A DNA stretch of 56,930 nt from Candidatus Gastranaerophilales bacterium (GTDB lineage: Bacteria; Cyanobacteriota; Vampirovibrionia; Gastranaerophilales; Gastranaerophilaceae), in assembly GCA_944322895.1 (NCBI GenBank), contig CALUQL010000004.1, positions 1-56,930 on the forward strand, read 5' to 3'. A program made the position numbers and the translations under genes. The notes under the pieces were generated by a model. The model saw only the letters and a list, made by a program, of their open reading frames with translations, had not been told where the DNA came from and ran no database searches. Shown piece after piece: positions 49,956-56,930 of this stretch (the stretch's first letter is position 1; every line of letters begins with the position of its first letter).

Positions 49956-49986
49956 ATTACGAATAATAAAAATACAAAGAAAATAT

Positions 49987-50013
49987 AAAGCCTAAGTTTT
50001 AAACTTAGGCTTT
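49987..50013. terminator. Bidirectional terminator between glyS and the HEAT gene
   Basis: AAAGCCTAAGTT and AACTTAGGCTTT form a 12-bp stem with a 3-base loop and A/T runs on both sides. The stem contains the stop codon of the minus-strand HEAT gene. Confidence 0.85.
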
Positions 50014-51233
50014 ATATTTTCAATAACAGCTTTAATATTTGGATTTTTAATTTCTGCAATGATTTTATCAAAATTAATTCCTTCAAGTGAATTCAAAGAA
50101 TTCAAAGCAGTTAAGACCTCACATAATATAGTTTCATCATCAGACTCCAATAATAATTTTAAATCAGGAATCGCTTCTCTTAAATTATATTCTACAATCA
50201 CAGGAAGAACAGAATGGATATTATCTTTTGATTTTTTCAGTTCATTTAAAACAAAAGTTTTTTGTAATTTCCAAAAATCATCACCTTGAACCTGCAATAA
50301 CTTTAACACAGAAGAAATTTCATATTTAGTATCTTTACTTTCATCAAAAATATATTCTTGGTTTTCACAAAACATACTAAACTTAGAATATGCACTTAGC
50401 AAAATTTCGGCAATTTTACTGGAATTAACATTTTCTACCTTATTGGTATTTATTAGAAATTCTATAACTTCAAAAAGTTCAAATTGAAAAATATCAGAAA
50501 GAGGAAGAATTTCTCCAAAACCACTTAAAATGTTATCTATAGCAATAAGAGTATCGCTCATATATGAAGAAGATAATAAATTCAAAAGGCTATCCATATA
50601 AGGAATTTGTCCTGCAATATTTTCGGGCATTTTTGATGTTTTCATCGCCTTAAATATTGCATCAAGAGGATAATTTCTACCATAAGCGGAAAAGAATTTA
50701 ACTGCTTTTAATTTTTCAAAATCATCATCCGATTCTAACGTACTCAAAGCAATATCAAAAGATATATCATCTTGCATCTGCCCAAGGGCTTCAGCTGCAT
50801 TATAACTTAATAATTCATTATCTGAAAAAGCATACTTACTCAATAACTCTAATGCAACAGTATCAGGAATATAAGAAAAATACTTTGCAGCATATATTTT
50901 TTGTGATTCAGATCCTTTTTCAAGCATTTTAAAAATTTCATCAGTCAAATCTTGCGTAGCATGTTTTGCTAAAATACTTGCAAATAAATCATCATAATAT
51001 ACAGAATAAACATCAAAAAACTTTAAAATATTCAAATAGTTATCTTTAGATACTGCAGCTTCTATATATTTATAAATATTATTTCTAATAAAATCAAAAA
51101 GATAATCAGATTTTGCAACAAGCATTTCAAATAATTTAACATCTCCATTATTAACTAAATAACAGGCAGCTTCTTGCGCCTTATTTTTATCTTTAGAAGT
51201 TAAATCCTTAAAATACAATTCTAGATCATTCAT
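49992..51233 (-). CDS. HEAT-repeat protein
   Basis: The 413-residue protein is wholly helical and has no signal peptide. Units such as ALELLSKYAFSDNELLSYNAAEALGQM and later PDLKLLLESDDETILCEVLTAL show the paired-helix pattern of HEAT/PBS-lyase-like repeats with conserved Ala/Leu positions. Such solenoids bind other proteins; in cyanobacteria some act on phycobilins, which is unlikely here. It is convergent with glyS and has its own upstream region after the SLH gene's terminator. No partner is evident. Confidence 0.7.
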   Translation of the reverse strand: MNDLELYFKDLTSKDKNKAQEAACYLVNNGDVKLFEMLVAKSDYLFDFIRNNIYKYIEAAVSKDNYLNILKFFDVYSVYYDDLFASILAKHATQDLTDEIFKMLEKGSESQKIYAAKYFSYIPDTVALELLSKYAFSDNELLSYNAAEALGQMQDDISFDIALSTLESDDDFEKLKAVKFFSAYGRNYPLDAIFKAMKTSKMPENIAGQIPYMDSLLNLLSSSYMSDTLIAIDNILSGFGEILPLSDIFQFELFEVIEFLINTNKVENVNSSKIAEILLSAYSKFSMFCENQEYIFDESKDTKYEISSVLKLLQVQGDDFWKLQKTFVLNELKKSKDNIHSVLPVIVEYNLREAIPDLKLLLESDDETILCEVLTALNSLNSLEGINFDKIIAEIKNPNIKAVIENIKPKFKT

Positions 51234-51267
51234 ATTGCTATTATAAATTGAATCACAATGTTTTACA

Positions 51268-51301
51268 AGAAAAACCCTTGAAATAATTCAAGGGTTTTTC
51301 T
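51268..51301 (-). terminator. Terminator after the SLH-domain gene
   Basis: AGAAAAACCCTTGAA and TTCAAGGGTTTTTCT pair over 15 bp around a 4-base loop. On the minus strand it follows the SLH gene by about 25 bases. A/T runs make it possibly bidirectional. Confidence 0.88.
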
Positions 51302-51324
51302 TTTATAAATAATTCAATGAATTA

Positions 51325-52737
51325 CTATTGAGCAAATTGTTGAGGCGCTTCACTCGTTTGCGGAACAGTTCCTGGTGCAACAGGCTTATCGATAATAGTA
51401 GTTGTTGTATTTGAATATTGTTGAACATAATCATTATACAAACTACAATCAACCTTTAATTCAACAAGAACATCTTCACCTTCGCCAGCCTTGAAGTTTA
51501 CACCAGGTGTTAACCAACCAGTAGCAAGACCAACACCAGCACCAACTGGGAAACCAATTGCCATACCATCACCAGATCTATCATTAGCAGCACCAATTGG
51601 AAGACCTATAGCTGCACCACCAATAGCAGCACCAGCAACAGTGTATTCTAATGGTTTTAACCATTTATTTTCACTTAATACACCTTCTTGATTGTTTAGA
51701 ACTCTTGCAATAAATGGATATTCATGACCATTTGGGAATACCATTTTTGTGAAGTGTAGGTATACCTCTGCATTCTTGTTAACCCATTTTTTATCTCTAA
51801 GTTCTTCAATTGTTGCATACAATTTTGTATTTGCTGGAATAATTAAAGTACCTTCTTTAGTCACAACATCCTTTTTAAAATAGAAAGGAACAACATCACC
51901 TATTTGAGCTTTTGTTGAATTAAACTTTTCCAAGAAAGAAACCTTGAATACATTTTTAGCCAAAATAATTCTTCTTAAATTTGTAATGTTAACCCTATCA
52001 ACAACAGCTTTACCATAATTTTCTAAATGTTCAACAGACAAAATATATTCTTGAGGTTCAGCCGGAACCGCCTCTTCTATTGGTTCTTCAGCTTTGTAAT
52101 TAGAATCAACTAAATCCAAGGCTTTCATCAAGCGAGCAAGAAGAACAGCAGCTTCTGCTCTGTTTAACTCTCTATTCGGATTCAACTCTGTTTCCAATGG
52201 ATAATTAATATACAACCCATATTTAATCGCTTTTGAGAATGGAATAATACCCCAATTTGGTACTTCTTTAGCATCAGCGAACTGATTCAAAACAGATGTA
52301 TCAACTTCTGTATCTTTTGTTATATGGCTCATTATAGAAGCAGTCTCAACCTTAGTAATAAATCTTTGAGGTTTAAATTCACCATCTGTATAACCATAAA
52401 TCAAACCAAATTGATCAGATCTTGCAATTGAAGGATAACCAAATGTCTCTTGTGTAACATCCGAATAATTAGGCTCGGATGTAATAGGTGCTTGAGACAA
52501 ACCTAAAGCTCTTAAAAGCCATTCAGTCCAATCCACTCTTGTTACGGAATCCAATGGTCTATATGTATTATCTCCGTACAATGGGACAATATTTTTTGTT
52601 ACAACATCTTCAATTTCTTCCGCAGCCCAATAATCATCAGGTATATCAGTATATTCTTTTGCAAAAGCACCAGATACACCAATTAACAACAATGATAGAG
52701 ATAAGAATATTGCTGCTAAATTTTTTCTAATATTCAT
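51325..52737 (-). CDS. Secreted SLH-domain protein with C-terminal glycine-zipper segment
   Basis: The 470-residue protein has a Sec signal peptide (cleavage near SGAFAKE) and three SLH domains (about 28-82, 88-140, 145-205) with motifs such as IPDDYWAAEEI, LIYGYTDGEFKP and LNRAEAAVLLARL. SLH domains bind pyruvylated wall polymers. The next part (about 250-360) has IPANTKLYATIEE and looks like a beta domain. Residues about 385-430 are a Gly/Ala-rich zipper (AAIGGAAIGLPIGAAN) that could insert in or cross the outer membrane. A second SLH gene lies at 56326. It is probably a wall-to-outer-membrane linker. Confidence 0.85.
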   Translation of the reverse strand: MNIRKNLAAIFLSLSLLLIGVSGAFAKEYTDIPDDYWAAEEIEDVVTKNIVPLYGDNTYRPLDSVTRVDWTEWLLRALGLSQAPITSEPNYSDVTQETFGYPSIARSDQFGLIYGYTDGEFKPQRFITKVETASIMSHITKDTEVDTSVLNQFADAKEVPNWGIIPFSKAIKYGLYINYPLETELNPNRELNRAEAAVLLARLMKALDLVDSNYKAEEPIEEAVPAEPQEYILSVEHLENYGKAVVDRVNITNLRRIILAKNVFKVSFLEKFNSTKAQIGDVVPFYFKKDVVTKEGTLIIPANTKLYATIEELRDKKWVNKNAEVYLHFTKMVFPNGHEYPFIARVLNNQEGVLSENKWLKPLEYTVAGAAIGGAAIGLPIGAANDRSGDGMAIGFPVGAGVGLATGWLTPGVNFKAGEGEDVLVELKVDCSLYNDYVQQYSNTTTTIIDKPVAPGTVPQTSEAPQQFAQ

Positions 52738-53038
52738 TTGTACCTCACTTAAACTTATATTAATTCAATACTTTTCCACTCTTAACAGAATTATATGTTA
52801 AATTTCATTTTTAGGCAATAAAACTCAGCCTAATAGTTTATAAAATAATCATATAAACATATTCATTTTATAAATCCAAACATGATTTTTTTTGCCAATT
52901 TGACTTAAGCAAGAATAAACTATAAAATTTTTAAAATAAACGCTTTATTTTATATTCACAAGACAGTTACAATTTCACACTTTTGGGAACTTATAATTAT
53001 TATATTATTTTGTTGATTTTTTTAACTAAGGAGAACTT
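52738..53038. promoter_or_regulatory. Divergent intergenic region between the SLH and TPR genes
   Basis: This 301-base AT-rich stretch must hold promoters for both divergent genes. On the plus strand TTGACT (52900) and TATAAA (52921) are spaced 15 bases, which is short of ideal. AAGGAG lies just before the TPR start, and the SLH gene has GAGG before its ATG. I see no small gene and no repeat. Confidence 0.35.
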
Positions 53039-54406
53039 ATGCAGTCAAAATATTTTAAATTCAATAAAAAGATATTTATACTAACCATTGTATTAGTTTC
53101 AACAATACTACCTATATATGCAGAGAACAATTTTACTAACAAAGAAATTAGTGGATTTGTCAAAGAAATGAAAATGGATAATTTATCAACTCAATATTTA
53201 GATGAAGTTGAGAAGCTTTTTTATAAACAAAGAGATTTACAAGAATATAATACAGCATTAAAAACAGTAAACTACTTAATAAATGCTTCAATTAAATACA
53301 ATGGGGAGAACCACCCTCAAACAGGCTTCGCATACGTTGCAAGAGCAAGATACTATACAGAGCTTATAATGCCAGAACTTGCAAAAAAAGACTTGGATAA
53401 GGCTTATGAAATATATAAAAAAAATAATAAAAACTTAGATCTTAAAAGTAATATCTTATATAGTTATGCAGATTATTACTCAAATATTGAAGAATATTTT
53501 GAAGCATTAAAATATTTATCTGAAGCCATAGGAAGCGAACAACAAAGTCTTTGTGCATATAAAGCCTACGCCAAATTATATTTAAATTTGAGAAACAATA
53601 AAGTAGCAAAAGCATTCTTGGATAAATACCATGACAAAATATTGAAAAATGAAACAAACCAAGATATGGAAATGTTTGAATATCATCTTTTGATGTCAAT
53701 GTTATATCAAAATGAACAAAATATATCTCTTTTCAATGAAGAATTAAATAAAGCAGAAGATATTCTTAAAAAATACCAAAACTCAAATCCCGAGTTAGAA
53801 ATATTATTTAATATCAATAAAACACAATATTTATTAGATATAAAGGATTTTGATAAAGCTTTAACATTATTGAAGAAAAATAAAAAATTAATATCAAAAT
53901 ATGGAAAAGAATATCAAAAAACAAATATAACTCAACAATTTATAGATCTTTATAAAGATCAAAAAAAACTATTAAAATTCAATCTACACGCAAAAAAAAT
54001 GAATAGATTTTATAATTCATTACCCGATAATTCTCTATTATCTCTCTGCTTAATAGAAAAACAAATTGATTTATACAAAGAATTGGGTAAATATAATGAA
54101 GCAAATACCTATATTCAAGAAGCATTAAACAAAATTGAACCTGTAAAAGAATACACACCTAAACTCTACGGTAAATTTTTAAGAAAAGCAGCTGAAATTA
54201 AAATCACTGAAGGTAAAACTAAAGAAGCTAAAATCTTTTTAGACAAAGCATTAGAAAGTTATCAAAAAACAATACCTGAGGACTCTTTTGAATTCTACGA
54301 ACTTTATAATACTTATGGTAATTTAGAAAATCTTGTTCAAAATGAAAAAGAAGCAAATAACTACTACAAGAAAGCAAAAACAATAATAAAGAAAATCAAA
54401 GAATAG
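53039..54406 (+). CDS. Secreted TPR-repeat protein
   Basis: The 455-residue protein has a signal peptide with a basic start and a hydrophobic run at about 12-27 (cleavage near PIYAEN). The mature part is helical and rich in Lys, Asn and Tyr. TPR-type helix pairs are visible: HPQTGFAYVARARYYTE, YFEALKYLSEAIG, DKALTLLKKNKKL, YNEANTYIQEALNKIEP, TKEAKIFLDKALESY. It probably works in the periplasm as a protein-binding scaffold. It has AAGGAG before the ATG and no close same-strand neighbour. Confidence 0.75.
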   Translation: MQSKYFKFNKKIFILTIVLVSTILPIYAENNFTNKEISGFVKEMKMDNLSTQYLDEVEKLFYKQRDLQEYNTALKTVNYLINASIKYNGENHPQTGFAYVARARYYTELIMPELAKKDLDKAYEIYKKNNKNLDLKSNILYSYADYYSNIEEYFEALKYLSEAIGSEQQSLCAYKAYAKLYLNLRNNKVAKAFLDKYHDKILKNETNQDMEMFEYHLLMSMLYQNEQNISLFNEELNKAEDILKKYQNSNPELEILFNINKTQYLLDIKDFDKALTLLKKNKKLISKYGKEYQKTNITQQFIDLYKDQKKLLKFNLHAKKMNRFYNSLPDNSLLSLCLIEKQIDLYKELGKYNEANTYIQEALNKIEPVKEYTPKLYGKFLRKAAEIKITEGKTKEAKIFLDKALESYQKTIPEDSFEFYELYNTYGNLENLVQNEKEANNYYKKAKTIIKKIKE

Positions 54407-54526
54407 ATTTTGCAAAATGTAAATTACATACAGAATAACTAAATAATTTCCAACTTTATTAACTCACTCCGAACTCTATACAAAACTCCGTTTTGTGGAA
54501 TTCTCGTCTCTTTTTCTACAAAATAA

Positions 54527-54556
54527 AAAAGACAATAACTAAAGTTATTGTCTTTT
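54527..54556 (-). terminator. Terminator beside a pseudo-tRNA
   Basis: AAAAGACAATAACT and AGTTATTGTCTTTT give a stem of 13-14 bp. On the minus strand a T run follows. It lies directly after the tRNA-like 3' remnant, as genuine tRNA terminators do here (compare 47661-47682). Confidence 0.75.
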
Positions 54557-54562
54557 AATAAT

Positions 54563-54592
54563 ATGGTGGAGATAACGTCGCTACACTCGAAC
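54563..54592 (-). pseudogene. Probable tRNA-Ala-like 3' remnant
   Basis: The minus strand reads GTTCGAGT, then about 10 bases, then TTATCTCCACCA. GTTCGAGT is a T-loop sequence and TATCTCC-A-CCA is a typical tRNA-Ala 3' acceptor end with encoded CCA. The 5' strand of the T stem, the anticodon arm and the acceptor partner are absent. A terminator follows at once. It may be what is left after an element integrated into a tRNA gene. Confidence 0.35.
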
Positions 54593-54678
54593 TTTTTACT
54601 TCAACAATTTATTGATTCGTTATTAGATATTGTATTTGTCTCTGCTATTAAAAAATATAAAAAGTATATCTTAATAAA

Positions 54679-55536
54679 CTAGTCTTTTTTAGATATTTTT
54701 CCAAATGAGTTAGATTTTGCAATTTCTTTCTCATTTGTTTTAACTCTTCTAGCAAGTTTTTTAATGTCTTCTTCTGGAGGCAATTCTTCGGGTTTAATTC
54801 CACTTTTGCCTAACAACTCTCTTACTTCTTTATTATTTTTAACATGTTCATCTGTAATAGCTTTTTCGCCATATAAATTATTATTTTTCTTTACATTAAA
54901 ATTCGTAATTTCAGTTGCTAAATCCTTTGCTTTAATTGTAATAGTTGGTAAAAAATCTGCCAAAGGACGATTGTCAGGAATTCCTAATTTCCTTTTCATT
55001 TCAGCAGTATTATGACCACCGAATAGAGCACAATCTCCTTTACTCCTTATTTTGGCAAAGCCTTTATTATCAACACCCTTTTCGTAGATTAATTGCGACA
55101 ATTCAGTTTCTGTTGCTGTAAGTTTTTCTCTTGCTTCCAATCTTTCTGCTAATAGAATGCGTTCTTCAAGGATTTCTTGTTTTCTTGTTTGTATTGCAAA
55201 ATAACTTTGTGCAAATGCTATTTCTTCTTTCTTAGGGTCACCATTTTGTGCAATTAAATAACAAGCATATCTGGTAAGCAAAATATCGGAAATTTCTTTT
55301 TCTGCATTTTTAGGCATTTTAATCGTTTTGTTGACGTCAACAAAATGATTAAAAACATCTTGTTTAGCAGTTTTACAAGATTCTTTAGCTTTATTTATAA
55401 CATTTTCAAAATTACGCCATTCAGTATAATTTAGCAAGATTTGTAATTCTCTTGCTGACCAACATTCAATGCCTTGGTAGTCAAAAGCTGCTTCTTCAAA
55501 AGTCTTTCTTAGTTTAACAATTAATTCTTTTTTCAT
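54679..55536 (-). CDS. dinD: DinD-family DNA-damage-inducible protein
   Basis: The ATG at 55536 (285 aa) is preferred because AGAGGAAAGG lies just before it; a longer frame runs through that site. The sequence matches the DinD pattern: YQGIECWSARELQILLNY with WRNFENVI (BRO/KilA-like N domain, about 15-50), LTRYACYLIAQNGDP, AFAQSYFAIQTRKQE and GDCALFGGHNTAEMKRKLG. E. coli DinD is an SOS protein that inhibits RecA-mediated strand exchange. Homologues are scattered on mobile DNA, and here it lies between a tRNA remnant and a tRNA gene, suggesting horizontal gain. Confidence 0.88.
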   Translation of the reverse strand: MKKELIVKLRKTFEEAAFDYQGIECWSARELQILLNYTEWRNFENVINKAKESCKTAKQDVFNHFVDVNKTIKMPKNAEKEISDILLTRYACYLIAQNGDPKKEEIAFAQSYFAIQTRKQEILEERILLAERLEAREKLTATETELSQLIYEKGVDNKGFAKIRSKGDCALFGGHNTAEMKRKLGIPDNRPLADFLPTITIKAKDLATEITNFNVKKNNNLYGEKAITDEHVKNNKEVRELLGKSGIKPEELPPEEDIKKLARRVKTNEKEIAKSNSFGKISKKD

Positions 55537-55616
55537 GCCTTTCCTCTTTAAGCTTATTATAGCATAAAGGTTATATTTATGCGTATTTATGTACATTAAC
55601 AAGAAAGGAGAAAACT

Positions 55617-55820
55617 ATGACAAAGAAACACGGTTACATTATCAAAATGTCAACTGAACAAGCATCACCAGAAGAAATCGAGGAAAGAAAATCGAAACTC
55701 TACAATCTTCTTGCACGTTGGGCTTTCGAGGCATATTGCAAAGAAAATGATATGGAAGATGTCTTGAGGGGAGTCGAACTCATGAAACGCAATAATAGCA
55801 ATAATTTCGAGAGACGATAA
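55617..55820 (+). CDS. Small unknown protein (67 aa), divergent from dinD
   Basis: AGAAAGGAG lies 6 bases before the ATG. The product has ASPEEIEERKSKLYNLLARW as its core, a charged helix, then FEAYCKENDMED. Base use is slightly less AT-rich than in neighbours. I recall similar short proteins in mobile elements of gut bacteria but cannot verify it. It is followed by a terminator, so it is a single gene. It probably belongs to the same small island as dinD. Confidence 0.55.
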   Translation: MTKKHGYIIKMSTEQASPEEIEERKSKLYNLLARWAFEAYCKENDMEDVLRGVELMKRNNSNNFERR

Positions 55821-55849
55821 AAACTATTATTTTGCAGTAATGAACAAAT

Positions 55850-55884
55850 AAATCCTGTAAAGCATTGATTTTACAGGATTTTAT
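55850..55884 (+). terminator. Terminator after the 67-aa gene
   Basis: AAATCCTGTAAA and TTTACAGGATTT pair over 12 bp around an 8-base loop, followed by a T-rich run. Confidence 0.85.
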
Positions 55885-55910
55885 TATTATTTTAATTTTA
55901 CGACATAATC

Positions 55911-55991
55911 TGGGCGTGAAGAGACTCGAACTCCCATGCCGAAGGCGCTTGATCCTAAGTCAAGTGCGTCTACCAATTTCGCCACACGCCC
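55911..55991 (-). tRNA. tRNA-Leu (TAG)
   Basis: An 81-base type II tRNA is read on the minus strand. Acceptor GGGCGTG pairs with CACGCCC. Anticodon stem-loop CTTGACTTAGGATCAAG gives TAG (leucine, CUA/CUN). A variable arm CGCCTTCGGCATG-like segment and T loop GTTCGAG are present. No CCA is encoded. Confidence 0.93.
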
Positions 55992-56061
55992 ATATTTAAT
56001 TTTCAAGTTTCAATAAATACAATCTATAATAAGAGACATTAATTGTCAACTTACAAACAAA

Positions 56062-56134
<73 letters not shown>

Positions 56135-56144
56135 ATCTTTGATT

Positions 56145-56173
56145 ATTATAAAACAAAAAAAAATAATTTGTAA
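56145..56173 (-). promoter_or_regulatory. Promoter of the tRNA-Lys/tRNA-Leu pair
   Basis: On the minus strand TTACAA (56168-56173) and TATAAT (56145-56150) are 17 bases apart, 10 bases before tRNA-Lys. Confidence 0.75.
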
Positions 56174-56254
56174 ATTACATTTTTATAACACTTTTACTTT
56201 TTAAGCACAGTACAAGGAATCATCAACAATTGCAATGGTTTTGCCAAATAATTA

Positions 56255-56283
56255 TTGCATTAATGTTTTTATTATTATATAAT
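56255..56283 (+). promoter_or_regulatory. Sigma70-type promoter of the second SLH gene
   Basis: TTGCAT (56255-56260) and TATAAT (56278-56283) are separated by 17 bases, about 40 bases before the ATG at 56326. Confidence 0.82.
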
Positions 56284-56325
56284 TTGAATGATTAGTTTAG
56301 TTTTACTAAAAATATGGAGAGAAAA

Positions 56326-56930
56326 ATGAAAAAGATTTTAGCCATGCTTGCTGTATTTTTCATGATGTTAGCTTTCAATCCAGCAAATGCTGCTGTATAC
56401 AGCGATGTTCCTGCTGATTATTGGGCTAACAAAGAAATTTCAGCAGTTGTTAGTGACGGGGTTCTTCCTTTATTAGACAAAGAAGCTTTCTACCCTGAAA
56501 AAGAAGTTTCAAGATCAGATTTTAATTCTGCATTACTAAAAACATTAGGCCACAGAATGACAACTTTATCTGAAACAAACCCATTCTCAGATGTAGTTTC
56601 TTCAAGAGCTGACTATGGAAACATATTGTTATCACATAAATTAGGTTTAATTTATGGCTATAATGATGGCACATTCAAACCTGATAGAATTATGACTAAA
56701 TCAGAAGCAGCTTCTGTTATAAGTCATATTACAAAGGATTTTAAAGGTGATGTAAAATCTTTAAATGCTTTTACTGATAAAAACGCTGTTCCAGCTTGGG
56801 CAAAATTGCAATATGCCAAAACAATTGATCTTGGCATTTACGTAAATTATCCTGATGCTGACAAATTATTACCAAATAAAAACTTAAACAGAGCTGAAGC
56901 TGCAGTATTATTATACAAGCTAAAAGAAAA
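56326..56930 (+). CDS. Secreted SLH-domain protein, 3' end outside window
   Basis: The frame runs from the ATG at 56326, with GGAGAG in front, to the end of the window without a stop (about 201 codons). It starts with a Sec signal peptide (MKKILAMLAVFFMM, cleavage near ANAA) and has three SLH units: YSDVPADYWANKEI, LIYGYNDGTFKPDR and LNRAEAAVLLYKL. The order and wording closely parallel the SLH part of the protein at 51325-52737, so the two are paralogues. What follows the SLH region is not visible. Its role is probably envelope anchoring. Confidence 0.9.
   Translation, partial: MKKILAMLAVFFMMLAFNPANAAVYSDVPADYWANKEISAVVSDGVLPLLDKEAFYPEKEVSRSDFNSALLKTLGHRMTTLSETNPFSDVVSSRADYGNILLSHKLGLIYGYNDGTFKPDRIMTKSEAASVISHITKDFKGDVKSLNAFTDKNAVPAWAKLQYAKTIDLGIYVNYPDADKLLPNKNLNRAEAAVLLYKLKE

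Overview
The window is AT-rich bacterial chromosome with standard code usage, compact operons and strong AAGGAG-like ribosome binding sites. The gene set suggests an anaerobic, fermentative, non-photosynthetic relative of cyanobacteria, probably of the gut Melainabacteria/Gastranaerophilales type. This is inference from two secreted SLH-domain proteins (an outer-membrane anchoring style common in the cyanobacterial lineage), a sodium-pump oxaloacetate decarboxylase, a Re-type citrate synthase candidate, many 4Fe-4S proteins and no respiratory genes. It was not checked against a database.

Layout. 1-6719: unknown and envelope genes, including a membrane-anchored zincin-like protein, a CorA-type transporter, and a degenerate receiver/GGDEF protein followed by a xylose-isomerase-like TIM barrel. 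6732-9999 (minus): a two-component operon made of a REC-PAS-histidine kinase, a NarL-type regulator and a secreted protein. 10060-13755 (minus): an HNH/coiled-coil protein, then the tRNA-Thr/Tyr/Thr-tuf transcription unit, which has an excellent promoter and a tRNA-like pseudogene carrying a small hairpin insertion. 13936-16192: thioredoxin, two DUF805-like membrane proteins and a ketopantoate reductase-like protein. 16243-20324: an operon whose dehydrogenase has the isocitrate signature, so the set probably runs oxaloacetate + acetyl-CoA to citrate to isocitrate to 2-oxoglutarate. 20412-24533: two large paralogues sharing an N-terminal domain, an EF-hand and a coiled coil, each ending in a different cysteine-peptidase/amidase-like domain. 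24622-30357 (minus): ATP-dependent PEP carboxykinase and birA-oadG-oadA-oadB, so the oxaloacetate node (PEP, pyruvate, citrate) is encoded within 15 kb.

30429-38023: a single-domain receiver, a polyprenyl-phosphate-sugar-type glycosyltransferase, a YdjC-type deacetylase, a helical-repeat protein, two related small proteins, Hsp20, an ACT-like protein and a CoA-disulfide-reductase-like flavoprotein. 38200-46744: a C-terminal processing protease (minus), a peroxiredoxin, and then a tightly packed plus-strand operon. That operon encodes a Tat-signal lipoprotein aldo/keto reductase with ferredoxin domains, a membrane polyferredoxin with an internal twin-arginine segment, TatA, TatC, LarB, a half-length LarC, a CbiM/PDGLE nickel-cobalt transporter and LarE. 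It looks like an export-coupled redox module combined with synthesis of the nickel-pincer nucleotide cofactor, and it is the most unusual system here.

46795-56930: small proteins, tRNA-Asp, glyS, a HEAT protein, an SLH protein, a TPR protein, a small DinD-containing island beside a probable tRNA 3' remnant, tRNA-Leu, tRNA-Lys and the start of a second SLH protein cut by the window end. All functional calls come from reading motifs and gene context. No searches were run.
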